A DNA stretch of 64,000 nt from Sphingobium lactosutens DS20 (lineage in GTDB: Bacteria > Pseudomonadota > Alphaproteobacteria > Sphingomonadales > Sphingomonadaceae): contig NZ_ATDP01000109.1 in assembly GCF_000445105.1 (NCBI RefSeq), forward strand, positions 186,001 to 250,000. The letters run 5' to 3'. Within the stretch, counting starts at the first letter, position 1. Every line of letters starts with the position of its first letter. Below, one piece after another: positions 1 through 8,971 of this stretch. The position numbers and the translations under genes are program-made. Under the pieces are notes generated by a model, which searched no databases, had not been told where the DNA came from, and saw nothing but the letters and a program-made list of their open reading frames with translations.

Positions 1-42
1 CTGAGTTTCGGGGCCAAGAAGCACGGGCTGGTGATCGACTGA
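1..42 (+). CDS. C-terminal end of an unidentified protein (partial)
   Basis: The window opens inside an open frame that ends at TGA 40-42. The visible tail is 13 residues, LSFGAKKHGLVID. This is too short to assign a family. It is kept because the frame is open from base 1 and the stop is followed by a normal intergenic gap before the PilZ gene. The start and the rest of the gene lie outside the window. Confidence 0.5.
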   Translation: MSFGAKKHGLVID

Positions 43-167
43 CGCGGGACGCGGCGAAAAATCACGCTACCTCAAGGGGATCGGCGAGCCGGGATAAACA
101 GGGTTAACGCCTTGCTAAGCCTGTTTTTGCACATCTGGTTCATGATCGGCTGCTTAGGCTCGCGGTC

Positions 168-524
168 ATGCCCAGCTCGGTTCTCGCCAGTCTCGACCAT
201 GTGATGCGATCGCGCGACCCTTCGGTCGAACAGCGTCGGGCGAAACGCGACCTAGTGGATCTGGTCAGCCATGTCACCGTGCGCGGCCGCACCCAGGGCG
301 TGCGGATCATCAACATATCCCCCCTCGGCCTGATGTGCCGATCGGACGACAGGCTGCTGACGGGCGAGCGCATCACTGTGTGGCTGCCAGTCGTAAAGGA
401 TTATCCCGCCGAAATCCGCTGGGCAGAGGATGGGCGCGTCGGCATGGAATTTCTAACGCCCGTCAATCCGCGCCTCTATGACGCGATGATGGCGCTTATT
501 CCGCCGCGTCAGACGATCTGGTAG
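168..524 (+). CDS. PilZ domain protein, putative c-di-GMP receptor
   Basis: A 118-residue single-domain protein. The two PilZ signatures are visible in order: an Arg-rich RRAKR motif near residues 23-27 and NISPLG near residues 50-55, followed by the hydrophobic strand ending in VGMEFL. PilZ domains bind cyclic di-GMP through the RxxxR and (D/N)xSxxG motifs, and this protein has both. It has no output domain, so it probably acts by binding a partner protein. The 3' end overlaps the convergent mechanosensitive channel gene by 29 bp. The target process cannot be read from the sequence. Confidence 0.85.
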   Translation: MPSSVLASLDHVMRSRDPSVEQRRAKRDLVDLVSHVTVRGRTQGVRIINISPLGLMCRSDDRLLTGERITVWLPVVKDYPAEIRWAEDGRVGMEFLTPVNPRLYDAMMALIPPRQTIW

Positions 525-1584
525 GGGCCAGCCACTCAAACCCTTCGCCCGGCTCCAGCCGCTGACGGCTACGCACCAGCGCATCGGGCATCTCGGTGCG
601 CAGAAAGTCCATCACCGCTTCCCGCACTTCGCAGCGTAGGTCGAAAGCGATGCCGGCATTGCGCGCCGACAGAAGACCGCGCAGTTCCAGCGCATCGGCG
701 CGATGGTCGGTCACCTGCAATATCGCCACGCGCCCGTCCCACCGGCTGTTGGCTTTCACCGCATCGACGAAAGCATCGCGGATACGCGCCACGTCGGCGG
801 CGGGATCGACATAGAAAAATACCGTGCCCAGCAGGTCCGACGTTTTCGTCGTCCAGTTCTGAAACGGCTTTTCCAGAAAATAGGACACCGGCACCACCAT
901 GCGCCGATCGTCCCAGATGCGCACCACGACGAAGGTCAGGGTGATATCTTCGATCCGGCCCCATTCCCCTTCCACGATCACCACATCGTCCAGGCGAATG
1001 GGCTCGGAAAAGGCCATCTGGACGCCGGCGATCAGATTCTTGAGCGCGGGCTGCGCCGCCGCGCCCACCGCCAGGCCGACCAAGCCGGCCGACGCCGCCA
1101 GCGTGACCCCGATAGACCGGACGCCGGGAATGGCGATCAGCACCATCGCGATCACCAGCACCGCGATCATGCTCTGGGCGATGCGGTAGAGGATGCGCAC
1201 GCGCGTATGCCGCTGCCGCGCCTTCAGATTATCCTCGGCGCTGATGTCGCTATGGCTTTCGATCATCTGCCGCACCGCCCGCAGTACCCGAAGCAACAGC
1301 CAGCCAGCAAGCAGCGCGAAAAGCATCTTCGACCCGATCGACCAGAGCGACTCCACCCGTGGACCAAGCTCCAGTGGCTGGACGCCCGCGCCCAGCGCGA
1401 ACAGCACGACCAGCCAGCGCGTCGGCTGGAAGATCGCAGGCAGCAGGATCGGCGTCATACGCGCGCGCACCACGCGCACGGCAATGGCGTAGAGCACCCA
1501 ATGGATCAGGAAGGCCGCGACGACCGAAGACGCGATGGAAACCGCGGCCAGCGACGTGATGTTGAACAGGCTAATGTCCGGCAT
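496..1584 (-). CDS. MscS-family small-conductance mechanosensitive channel
   Basis: A 362-residue membrane protein. The N-terminal half has several hydrophobic helices, including one near residues 15-37 and a paired set before residue 180. It is followed by the pore-lining Gly/Ala-rich helix (LAASAGLVGLAVGAAAQ, about residues 163-179) and the soluble beta domain with IRLDDVVIVEGEWGRIEDI. This order is typical of MscS channels, which release solutes on hypo-osmotic shock. The start ATG at 1584 has only a weak ribosome binding site. A multi-arm repeat lies directly upstream (1675-1796). The gene is convergent with the PilZ gene. Confidence 0.88.
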   Translation of the reverse strand: MPDISLFNITSLAAVSIASSVVAAFLIHWVLYAIAVRVVRARMTPILLPAIFQPTRWLVVLFALGAGVQPLELGPRVESLWSIGSKMLFALLAGWLLLRVLRAVRQMIESHSDISAEDNLKARQRHTRVRILYRIAQSMIAVLVIAMVLIAIPGVRSIGVTLAASAGLVGLAVGAAAQPALKNLIAGVQMAFSEPIRLDDVVIVEGEWGRIEDITLTFVVVRIWDDRRMVVPVSYFLEKPFQNWTTKTSDLLGTVFFYVDPAADVARIRDAFVDAVKANSRWDGRVAILQVTDHRADALELRGLLSARNAGIAFDLRCEVREAVMDFLRTEMPDALVRSRQRLEPGEGFEWLAPTRSSDAAE

Positions 1585-1674
1585 GATGGGAGCAACGCCA
1601 TTGCGCGCGGATTGTTTCGCAGGCGCAGCATAGGATGGAGATTGGAGGTTGTGCTCGCGCTCAGCTGTCTCCGA

Positions 1675-1796
1675 AATCCTCCCCTATAAGGGGAGGTGGC
1701 AGGCACGCAGTGCTTGGCGGAGGGGTGTCCTGCTATCGACAGGGCGACACCCCTCCACCGGCTCCGCCGGTCCCCCTCCCCTTGCAGGGGAGGATT
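1675..1796. repeat. Multi-arm palindromic repeat, copy 1 of 3
   Basis: About 122 bp bounded by AATCCTCCCC and GGGGAGGATT. Inside are successive short hairpins: a CCTCCCC/GGGGAGG arm, a long arm built on GGAGGGGTGT / ACACCCCTCC, an ACCGGC/GCCGGT arm and a final CCCTCCCC/GGGGAGG arm. Near-identical copies occur at 4341-4460 and 16325-16442. This copy lies between the recG stop and the mscS start, both on the minus strand, so it would be in the mscS 5' region. No coding capacity is evident. Confidence 0.85.
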
Positions 1797-1808
1797 TCCT
1801 TTTGTCGC

Positions 1809-3872
1809 TCAGCCCCCGCGCAGCAGGCCCACGGCAGCGTCCTTTTCGAACAGATAGAGGCAGATGCGCGCCGCCTGGCCGCGCGCGCTAGCCAGCCCGC
1901 CGTCACGTTCGATCAACAGATGCGCGTCGTCCCGCGCCGCGTCCACCAGCGCCGCGACATGCTCCGGGCTGGCCAATTTCATCACCGCCTCGCCAGACTG
2001 GCGCGTGCCCAGCACCTCGCCCGCGCCGCGCAGCTTCAGATCCTCCTCGGCGATGCGAAAGCCGTCATTGGTTTCGCGCATCAGCGCCAGCCGCGCGCGC
2101 GACGTTTCGCCCAGCGCGTTGCCGCGCAGCAGCAGGCATGTGGACGGCTTGTCCCCGCGCCCCACCCGCCCGCGCAGCTGGTGCAGCTGCGCCAGGCCGA
2201 ACCGGTCCGCGCCCTCTATGATGATAAGGCTGGAGTTTGGCACATCGACGCCGACCTCGATCACGGTCGTCGCCACCAGTATCTGCGTCCGGTTGCCGGC
2301 AAAGGCTTCCATCGCCGCGTCCTTTTCCGGCCCCTTCATCCGGCCATGGACCAGGCCGACGCGATCGCCGAACCGCAGCCGCAGCGATTCCGCCCGCGCC
2401 TCGGCCGCCGCCTGGTCGCTGGTTTCGCTTTCCTCCACCAGCGGGCACACCCAATAGGCCTGCCCGCCGCTTTCGACATGGCGGGCGAGCGCATCGACCA
2501 CTTCGTCCAGCCGGCTCGCCGCCATCACCAATGTCTGGATCGGCTGGCGGCCAGGCGGCATTTCGTCGAGCCGCGACACATCCATTTCGCCATAATAGGT
2601 CAGCGTCAGCGTGCGCGGGATCGGCGTCGCGGTCATCACCAGCAAATGCGGCGCGCGTTCCGCCTTGTTCGCCAGCATCATCCGCTGCGCGACGCCGAAA
2701 CGGTGCTGCTCGTCGATCACGGCAAGGCCCAGCGCCTTGTAACGCACCGCCTCCTGAAAGATGGCATGCGTGCCGACCAATATGTCGATGCTGCCATCGG
2801 CCAGCCCCATCAGCGTCGCTTCGCGCACCTTGCCCTTTTCGCGCCCGGTCAGGATCGCGATTTCGATGGGCAGGCCCGACGTCATCTTGCGCAGCGTTTC
2901 ATGATGCTGCCGCGCCAATATCTCGGTCGGGGCCAGCATTGCCCCCTGCATCCCCGCCTCCACCGCGTTCAGCAGCGCCATCAGGGCGACCAGCGTCTTG
3001 CCCGACCCCACATCGCCTTGCAGCAGCCGCAGCATCGGCGTCGATTGCGCCATGTCGCCCTCAATCTCGCCGATCGCCCGGCGCTGCGCGCCCGTCGGCG
3101 CGAAGGGCAGTTTCAGCATCGCGCGCAGCCGCCCGTCGCCCTCTATCGACACGCCGCGTCGGCGGCGCGACGATTGCCGTACCAGCATCAGCGCCAGTTG
3201 CCCGGCGAAAATCTCGTCATAGGCCAGCCGCTCGCGCGCGGGGCCATCGCCCGGATCGGCATGCGCGCGGGCCAGCGCTTCTCGCCAGGCGGGCCATCCC
3301 TTGCGCGCCAGCAGGCTGGGTTCGATCCATTCCGGCAGGCCTGGCGCGCGGGCCAGCGCCTGCGCCGCCAGGTCGCGCATCCGGTTATTGGTCAGCCCTT
3401 CGGACAGGCCATAGACCGATTCGCGCGCCGGCACCGTGTCCGCTTCCTCGGGCGGCAGCACATGGTCGGGATGGACGATCTGGAGGTTTTCGCCATAGGC
3501 TTCCAGCTTGCCCGACACGAATTTGGGTTCATTGAGCGGCAACAGCTTGCGCGGCCAGCCGCTATTCTTCCCGAAATAGACGAGGGCGACGCCATTGCCA
3601 TGCCCGTCCACCGCCAGCACGCGGAACGGCGCGCGCGCGCTGCCGCCGGCGCGATAGTCGATGGGCGTCAGCACCGTGCCGATGATCCGCCCGGCGTCGG
3701 CCATGTCCAGCCGGTCAGTCAGGTGGCGATCGACCCAGCTGACGGGCAGATGGAAGGCGACGTCGACCGCGCGCTCCAGGTCCAGTCGCTCCAGCGGACG
3801 GGCCAGCGCCGGTCCTACCCCTTTGAACAGGGAAATTTCGGCAAAGATCGGATTGAGAATATCGGGTCGCAT
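1809..3872 (-). CDS. recG: ATP-dependent DNA helicase RecG
   Basis: A 687-residue helicase that remodels stalled replication forks and Holliday junctions. The N-terminal wedge/OB region contains FKGVGPALARPLERL near the start. The helicase core has LLQGDVGSGKT (Walker A), the box VIDEQHRFGV (DEQH) and TATPIPRT (motif III). The RecG TRG-type region with DRFGLAQLHQLRGRVGRG follows. An upstream in-frame start at 3986 would add 38 residues encoded by a REP-like repeat. The ATG at 3872 gives the usual RecG N-terminus and has a purine-rich AGAGAGG upstream, so it is preferred. It is divergent from sdhE. Confidence 0.95.
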   Translation of the reverse strand: MRPDILNPIFAEISLFKGVGPALARPLERLDLERAVDVAFHLPVSWVDRHLTDRLDMADAGRIIGTVLTPIDYRAGGSARAPFRVLAVDGHGNGVALVYFGKNSGWPRKLLPLNEPKFVSGKLEAYGENLQIVHPDHVLPPEEADTVPARESVYGLSEGLTNNRMRDLAAQALARAPGLPEWIEPSLLARKGWPAWREALARAHADPGDGPARERLAYDEIFAGQLALMLVRQSSRRRRGVSIEGDGRLRAMLKLPFAPTGAQRRAIGEIEGDMAQSTPMLRLLQGDVGSGKTLVALMALLNAVEAGMQGAMLAPTEILARQHHETLRKMTSGLPIEIAILTGREKGKVREATLMGLADGSIDILVGTHAIFQEAVRYKALGLAVIDEQHRFGVAQRMMLANKAERAPHLLVMTATPIPRTLTLTYYGEMDVSRLDEMPPGRQPIQTLVMAASRLDEVVDALARHVESGGQAYWVCPLVEESETSDQAAAEARAESLRLRFGDRVGLVHGRMKGPEKDAAMEAFAGNRTQILVATTVIEVGVDVPNSSLIIIEGADRFGLAQLHQLRGRVGRGDKPSTCLLLRGNALGETSRARLALMRETNDGFRIAEEDLKLRGAGEVLGTRQSGEAVMKLASPEHVAALVDAARDDAHLLIERDGGLASARGQAARICLYLFEKDAAVGLLRGG

Positions 3873-3953
3873 GGCTATCTGCTGCCTCTCTATCCAAGCC
3901 GGACTGGTGCGCAAGCGGCGTATCGCCGGCCGGCTTACCCTTACCCGTTGGTG

Positions 3954-4061
3954 CTGAGTAGGGACTGAGCGAAGTCGAAGGCCCATATCGAAGCATCAGC
4001 GCTTCGCCCAGTCCTTCGATACGCCGTTTCGACAAGGCTCAACGGCTACTCAGGACGAACG
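3954..4061. repeat. REP-like inverted pair in the recG/sdhE intergenic region
   Basis: Two arms of about 40 nt, at 3954-3993 and 4013-4052, form an imperfect inverted repeat. Both share CTGAGTAG at the outer edge, a GTCGAA core and ATCGAAG at the inner edge, and the right arm is followed by GACGAACGG. The same family (GTCGAAG cores with CCGTTCG or CGAACGG ends) occurs at 18504-18615, 29362-29392, 29698-29729, 30871-30944, 32853-32930 and 48019-48045. It fills most of the divergent promoter region of recG and sdhE. Confidence 0.75.
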
Positions 4062-4070
4062 GAAACGCTG

Positions 4071-4337
4071 ATGAACGCCGACACTCCCCATCTGCGCCGC
4101 ATGAAGTTTCGCGCCTGGCATCGCGGCACGCGCGAATCGGACTATACCGTTGGCGGCTTCTTCGACCGCTATCACGCGACCTGGAACGAAGAGGAAATCG
4201 CGTGGTTTGAACGCTTCATGGAAGAACAGGATGCCGACATCATGGGCTGGGCGATGGGGACGATCCCCGTGCCCGATGAATGGAAGGGTCCGATGATGGA
4301 CCGGTTCCTGAAACTCGATTTCGTGAAAATCGTCTGA
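4071..4337 (+). CDS. sdhE: Succinate dehydrogenase assembly factor 2 (FAD assembly factor SdhE)
   Basis: An 88-residue protein of the SdhE/Sdh5 family, which assists covalent FAD attachment to the succinate dehydrogenase flavoprotein. The family signature is visible as RRMKFRAWHRGTRE near residues 9-22: an Arg-rich start followed by the RG motif. The tail is DRFLKLDFVKI. Length matches the family. The gene sits between divergent recG and downstream mfd, and only a multi-arm repeat separates it from mfd. No sdh structural genes are in the window. Confidence 0.9.
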   Translation: MNADTPHLRRMKFRAWHRGTRESDYTVGGFFDRYHATWNEEEIAWFERFMEEQDADIMGWAMGTIPVPDEWKGPMMDRFLKLDFVKIV

Positions 4338-4340
4338 AAT

Positions 4341-4460
4341 CATCCTCCCCTGCAAGGGGAGGTGGCAGGCCGAAGGCCTGACGGAGGGGTGTAACCCTCT
4401 CAATAATGTGACACCCCTCCACCGGCTTCGCCGGTCCCCCTCCCCCTAAGGGGGAGGATG
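4341..4460. repeat. Multi-arm palindromic repeat, copy 2 of 3, abutting mfd
   Basis: A 120-bp copy bounded by CATCCTCCCC and GGGGAGGATG. It has the hairpins CCTCCCCTGCAAGGGGAGG, CAGGCC/GGCCTG, GGAGGGGTGT/ACACCCCTCC, ACCGGC/GCCGGT and CCTCCCCCTAAGGGGGAGG. It starts 3 bp after the sdhE stop and ends 10 bp before the mfd start, so any sdhE-mfd transcript would carry it. Its last arm contains GGGGGAGG, the closest strong Shine-Dalgarno-like sequence to the mfd ATG. Confidence 0.85.
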
Positions 4461-4470
4461 AAAGAGCAGA

Positions 4471-7400
4471 ATGACCGATCTTCAAAAAATCCTCAGCGCC
4501 AAGGCGCCGATCACCCTGGCGGGCGTGCCGGCCGGGTTCCTGCCCTGGCTGCTCGCGGATCTGGCGCGCGCGGGGGGCGGAGCGGCAGCGGGCCGCGCCG
4601 TCTTCATCGCCGCCGACGAACAGCAGGCGCGCGCCATCGCCGACACCGCGCCCACCTTCGCCCCGGAACTGGAGCTGATCGACATTCCCGCCTGGGACTG
4701 CCTGCCCTATGATCGCGCCAGTCCGTCGCTACGCGCGGCGTCGGCGCGTCTGGCGGGGCTTCACGCATTGCAGGTCAAGCCCAAGGGACCGCAGCTTGTC
4801 GTCACCACGCTGGCGGCGATGACGCAGCGCACGCTGACCCCCTTTCGCGTGCGGCAATTGGTGGCGAAGCTCGCGCCCAAGGAACGGATCGCGATCCAGC
4901 GGCTGGCCGAGATGTTGCAGGCCAATGGCTATGTCCGCACCGATACCGTTCATGACCGGGGCGAATTCGCCATCCGCGGCGGCATTGTCGACTTGTTCCC
5001 CGGCGGCGAGGAGCAACCGCTGCGGCTCGACTTTTTCGGTGACGAGATCGAGACGGTCCGCCGGTTCGACCCGTCCGACCAGCGCACCACGGGCAGCGTC
5101 GATGGCTTCACTCTGCTCCCGGCGTCCGAAGCATTGCTGGACGAGGACACGATCAAGCGGTTCCGGCTGCGCTATCGCGAGACATTTGGCGCAACCGCGA
5201 CCGGCGACCCGCTCTATCAGGCGGTCAGTGACGGCCGCCGCCTGGCCGGCATGGAACATTGGCTGCCGCTGTTCGAAGAAAAGCTGGTGCCGCTGACCGA
5301 TCATCTGGGCGATGCCGTGATCGTGCGCGATTCCGGGGTGGCCGGCGCGGCGGAAAACCGGTTCGAGGCGATCCGCGATTATCACGCCAACCGGGTGCAG
5401 GCGAAATCGTCCGATCCCGGCTCCTATCGTCCGCTCAAACCCGACGCCCTTTACCTGAACGCGGCCGAATGGGACGCGGCGGTGGCATCGCTGCCGATGC
5501 ATGCGACCACGCCTTTCCACGAGCCGGAAAGCGCGACGGTGCTGGACTTCGCGGTCGACGGGCCGCGCGATTTCACCCCCGAACGCGCGCAGAACAGCAA
5601 TATCTACGACGCGGTCAGCGCCCATATCGACGGCCTGCGCCGCAAGAAGAAGAAGGTGGTGATCGCCAGCTATTCGGCGGGCGCGCGCGAACGCCTGTCC
5701 GGACTGCTCGCCGATCATGGCGTGGCGCGGATCGCTGCGGCCGATGACTGGCAGGAGGCGCTGGGCCTTGCCGCCGATGGGCGCGTCGCGCTGATCGTCC
5801 TTGGCCTCGACCATGGCTTTACCGCGCCCGATGTCGCGGTGCTCACCGAACAGGATATGCTGGGCGACCGGCTGGTGCGCCGCGCCAAGCGCAAGAAGAA
5901 TGCGGACGCCTTCCTGCAGGAACTCGCCACGCTGACGCCCGGCGACCTCGTCGTGCATCGCGACCATGGCATAGGCCGCTATGATGGGCTGACGCAAATT
6001 CCGGTGTCGAAGGCCGCGCATGATTGCGTCGCGCTGGAATATGCCGGCGGCGACAAGCTCTATGTGCCGGTCGAAAATCTCGAAGTCCTCTCGCGCTATG
6101 GCTCCGAAACCGATGGCGTAAGCCTCGACAAGCTGGGCGGCGAGGCCTGGCAGCGGCGCAAGGCGAAGATGAAGGAGCGCATCCGCGAGATTGCGGGCGA
6201 GCTGCTCAAGACCGCCGCCGCCCGCGCGCTGCGCCCCGCCACCGTCGCGGAACCCGATGTCGCGGGCTATCCCGCCTTTGTCGACCGCTTCCCCTATCAG
6301 GAAACCGACGATCAGGATCGCGCGATCAGCGACGTGATCGAGGACCTTGGCGCGGGCAAGCCAATGGATCGGCTGGTGTGCGGCGACGTGGGTTTCGGCA
6401 AGACAGAGGTCGCGTTGCGCGCCGCCTTCGTCGCGGCGATGGCCGGGATGCAGGTCGTCGTCATCTGCCCCACCACGCTTCTGGCACGCCAGCACCACAT
6501 GAATTTCGTCGACCGCTTCCGTGGTTTCCCGATCGAGATCGGCCGGCTGTCGCGCCTGATCCCGGACAAGGAAGCAAAAGCGGTGAAGGCGGGCCTGGCC
6601 GATGGCAGCATCGACATCGTGGTTGGCACTCATGCCCTGCTCGCCAAGGGGATTGAGTTCAAACGGCTGGGCCTCGTCATCGTCGATGAGGAACAGAGGT
6701 TCGGCGTCACCCACAAGGAACGCTTGAAGGGCCTCAAGACCGACGTGCATGTGCTGACGCTGACGGCGACGCCGATTCCGCGCACGCTGCAAATGGCGAT
6801 GTCGGGCCTGCGTGAATTGTCGGTCATCCAGACGCCGCCGGTCGATCGGCTCGCCGTGCGCACCTATGTCATGCCCTGGGACGGGGTGGTCATTCGCGAA
6901 GCGCTGCTGCGCGAACATTATCGCGGCGGGCAGAGCTTCTTCGTCGTGCCGCGCATCGCGGACCTTACGGAAGTCGAGGAGTTCCTGCGCAACGAAGTGC
7001 CCGAGGTCAAACCCATCGTCGCCCACGGCCAGATGTCGGCGACCGAGGTGGAGGAGCGCATGTCGGCCTTTTACGACAAACGCTATGACGTGCTGCTGTC
7101 GACCACCATCGTCGAATCCGGCCTCGACATCCCCAGCGCCAATACGCTCATCATCCATCGCGCCGACCGCTTCGGCCTTGCCCAGCTCTACCAGTTGCGC
7201 GGGCGCGTCGGCCGGTCCAAGACGCGCGCCTATGCCTATATGACGACGCCCGCCAACCGCATCATCACCGACACGGCGGAAAAGCGGTTGAAGGTGTTGT
7301 CGGACCTCGACACGCTGGGCGCGGGCTTCCAGCTTGCCTCCCACGACCTCGACATTCGCGGCGCGGGCAATCTGGTCGGCGATGAACAGTCGGGCCACAT

Positions 7401-7944
7401 CAAGGAAGTGGGCTTCGAACTCTACCAGTCGATGCTGGAAGACGCGATCCTGGACGCCAAGGCCGGGGGCATCGCCGAAGAACGGCGCAGCGAGGAATTT
7501 TCGCCGCAGATCAGCGTCGACGCGCCGATCCTCATTCCAGAAGAATTCGTCCCCGACCTCGACCTGCGCATGGGGCTATATCGCCGCATCAACGAACTGG
7601 CGGATCGCCAGGGACTCGAATCCTTCGCCGCGGAACTGATCGACCGTTTCGGCAAGCTGCCGCTGCCGACGCAAAATCTGCTCAAGATCATCGAGATCAA
7701 GCAGAATTGCCTGGCCGCCAACATCGCCAAGATCGATGTCGGCCCCAAAGGCGCGCTCGTCACCTTCTTCGAGGATCGCTTCCCCAAGCCGGAAAATCTG
7801 GTCGCCTATGTCCAGCGATTGAATGGGGTCGCCCGGTTGCGCCCCGACAACAAAATCGTGCTGGATCGCGCCTGGGGCGACCCGCAGGCGCGCCTCAATG
7901 GCGTGCTGCAATTGTCCAAGGGGCTGGCGAAAGCCGCAGGGTGA
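4471..7944 (+). CDS. mfd: Transcription-repair coupling factor Mfd
   Basis: A 1157-residue ATPase that displaces stalled RNA polymerase and recruits UvrA. It has the UvrB-homology module at the N-terminus (YDRASPSLRAASARLAGL, then RGGIVDLFPGG). The RNA polymerase interacting domain includes DLVVHRDHGIGRYDGL and KLYVPVENL. The translocase core has CGDVGFGKTEVALRAAF (Walker A), VIVDEEQRFGV and TATPIPRTLQMAMSG, and the TRG region has DRFGLAQLYQLRGRVGRS. A C-terminal D7 domain follows. Length is normal. The region directly before the ATG is a palindromic repeat. It converges on fpr across a bidirectional hairpin. Confidence 0.97.
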   Translation: MTDLQKILSAKAPITLAGVPAGFLPWLLADLARAGGGAAAGRAVFIAADEQQARAIADTAPTFAPELELIDIPAWDCLPYDRASPSLRAASARLAGLHALQVKPKGPQLVVTTLAAMTQRTLTPFRVRQLVAKLAPKERIAIQRLAEMLQANGYVRTDTVHDRGEFAIRGGIVDLFPGGEEQPLRLDFFGDEIETVRRFDPSDQRTTGSVDGFTLLPASEALLDEDTIKRFRLRYRETFGATATGDPLYQAVSDGRRLAGMEHWLPLFEEKLVPLTDHLGDAVIVRDSGVAGAAENRFEAIRDYHANRVQAKSSDPGSYRPLKPDALYLNAAEWDAAVASLPMHATTPFHEPESATVLDFAVDGPRDFTPERAQNSNIYDAVSAHIDGLRRKKKKVVIASYSAGARERLSGLLADHGVARIAAADDWQEALGLAADGRVALIVLGLDHGFTAPDVAVLTEQDMLGDRLVRRAKRKKNADAFLQELATLTPGDLVVHRDHGIGRYDGLTQIPVSKAAHDCVALEYAGGDKLYVPVENLEVLSRYGSETDGVSLDKLGGEAWQRRKAKMKERIREIAGELLKTAAARALRPATVAEPDVAGYPAFVDRFPYQETDDQDRAISDVIEDLGAGKPMDRLVCGDVGFGKTEVALRAAFVAAMAGMQVVVICPTTLLARQHHMNFVDRFRGFPIEIGRLSRLIPDKEAKAVKAGLADGSIDIVVGTHALLAKGIEFKRLGLVIVDEEQRFGVTHKERLKGLKTDVHVLTLTATPIPRTLQMAMSGLRELSVIQTPPVDRLAVRTYVMPWDGVVIREALLREHYRGGQSFFVVPRIADLTEVEEFLRNEVPEVKPIVAHGQMSATEVEERMSAFYDKRYDVLLSTTIVESGLDIPSANTLIIHRADRFGLAQLYQLRGRVGRSKTRAYAYMTTPANRIITDTAEKRLKVLSDLDTLGAGFQLASHDLDIRGAGNLVGDEQSGHIKEVGFELYQSMLEDAILDAKAGGIAEERRSEEFSPQISVDAPILIPEEFVPDLDLRMGLYRRINELADRQGLESFAAELIDRFGKLPLPTQNLLKIIEIKQNCLAANIAKIDVGPKGALVTFFEDRFPKPENLVAYVQRLNGVARLRPDNKIVLDRAWGDPQARLNGVLQLSKGLAKAAG

Positions 7945-7948
7945 GGTC

Positions 7949-7980
7949 ATGGGCGGCGCGCGTCATGCGCGCCCGCCCAT
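7949..7980. terminator. Hairpin between convergent mfd and fpr
   Basis: ATGGGCGG...CCGCCCAT closes a GC-rich stem with an additional CGCGCG/CGCGC segment and a short TCATG loop. It lies exactly in the 47-bp gap between two convergent stop codons. There is no clear U-tract on either side, so it is called a transcription-blocking hairpin with moderate confidence. Confidence 0.5.
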
Positions 7981-7991
7981 GGCTCCTATCG

Positions 7992-8810
7992 TCAGCCGAC
8001 GAAGGCGCGCTCGATCACGAACTGGCCGGGCGCCGCGTTGGAGCCTTCGGTAAAGCCCGCGCCTTCGAAATAGGCGGCGAACTGCTTGATCATCTCCATG
8101 CTGCCGCACATCATGATCCGGTCGGTTTCCGGGTCGAACTTCGCCGCGCCGGGGATCCCGGCGAACAGCGCGCCGCTCTCGACCAGCGCGTCGATGCGCT
8201 GCGTGTTGCCCTCGAACGGCTCGCGCGTGACGGTCGGCACATAATGGAATTGCCCGGGCGCCTGTTCGGACACCAGCGGATCTTCGGCCCATTTGGCCTC
8301 CAGATCGTCACGGAAGGCAAGGTCGGACACGCGGCGCACCGAATGGACGATCACCACCTGCTCGTAAAATTCATAGACGTCCGGGTCGCGCGACAGGCTG
8401 AGGAAGGGGGCCAGGCCCGTGCCGGTCGACAGCATGAACAACCGCTTGCCCGGCAGCAAGGCGTCGGTGACGAGCGTGCCGGTGGGCTTGCGGCCCAGAT
8501 AAATCTGGTCGCCCGGCTGGATCAGCTGAAGCTTCGACGTCAGCGGGCCATCCTGCACCTTGATCGACAGAAACTCGATTTCCTCGTCCCAGCTCGGGCT
8601 GGCGACCGAATAGGCGCGCAGCAACGGCTTGCCATTGTCGCCCTTGAGGCCGATCATCACGAACTCGCCCGAACGGAAGCGGAAGCTGGCGGGGCGCGTG
8701 ATGCGGAAGCTGAACAGATGTTCGTTCCAATGCTTCACCGACAGCACGGTTTCCACGGAAAGCGCGCCGGTGGGTTCCAATGCCGGCTTTTCGGTCGTTA
8801 CGTCGGTCAA
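7992..8810 (-). CDS. fpr: Ferredoxin/flavodoxin-NADP+ reductase
   Basis: A 272-residue flavoprotein that moves electrons between NADPH and ferredoxin or flavodoxin. The FAD-binding RAYSVASPSW motif (RxYS) is near residue 80. The NADP-binding segment MLSTGTGLAPFLSLSRDP is in the middle, and the C-terminal half carries MMCGSMEMI and ends FVIERAFVG. Length and order match bacterial FNR of the alphaproteobacterial class. The start ATG at 8810 gives an N-terminal tail before the barrel domain. The gene is alone, convergent with mfd. Confidence 0.92.
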   Translation of the reverse strand: MTDVTTEKPALEPTGALSVETVLSVKHWNEHLFSFRITRPASFRFRSGEFVMIGLKGDNGKPLLRAYSVASPSWDEEIEFLSIKVQDGPLTSKLQLIQPGDQIYLGRKPTGTLVTDALLPGKRLFMLSTGTGLAPFLSLSRDPDVYEFYEQVVIVHSVRRVSDLAFRDDLEAKWAEDPLVSEQAPGQFHYVPTVTREPFEGNTQRIDALVESGALFAGIPGAAKFDPETDRIMMCGSMEMIKQFAAYFEGAGFTEGSNAAPGQFVIERAFVG

Positions 8811-8971
8811 CTAACTTCGTCCTTGCTCGCGTTGGCGCGGCCCGCGCCGCCTCAATTGCGGATCGTTCGCAACAGTTCAGATGCGCGCGAATTGGCCCTT
8901 CCGCGTCGCGAAGGCAAGGCCAAAAAAACTTGGGGGTGCCAAAGCGGCGGCTCGCGCCGCGCAGCGCGTCG

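Noticed and set aside
1635..3968. 777-codon open frame on the plus strand opposite recG
   Set aside because: It mirrors the recG codons in a high-GC genome. The translation is Arg/Gln/His-rich with no domain, while recG on the minus strand has all helicase motifs.
4729..7398. 889-codon open frame on the minus strand opposite mfd
   Set aside because: Antisense shadow of mfd; low-complexity composition and no motif.
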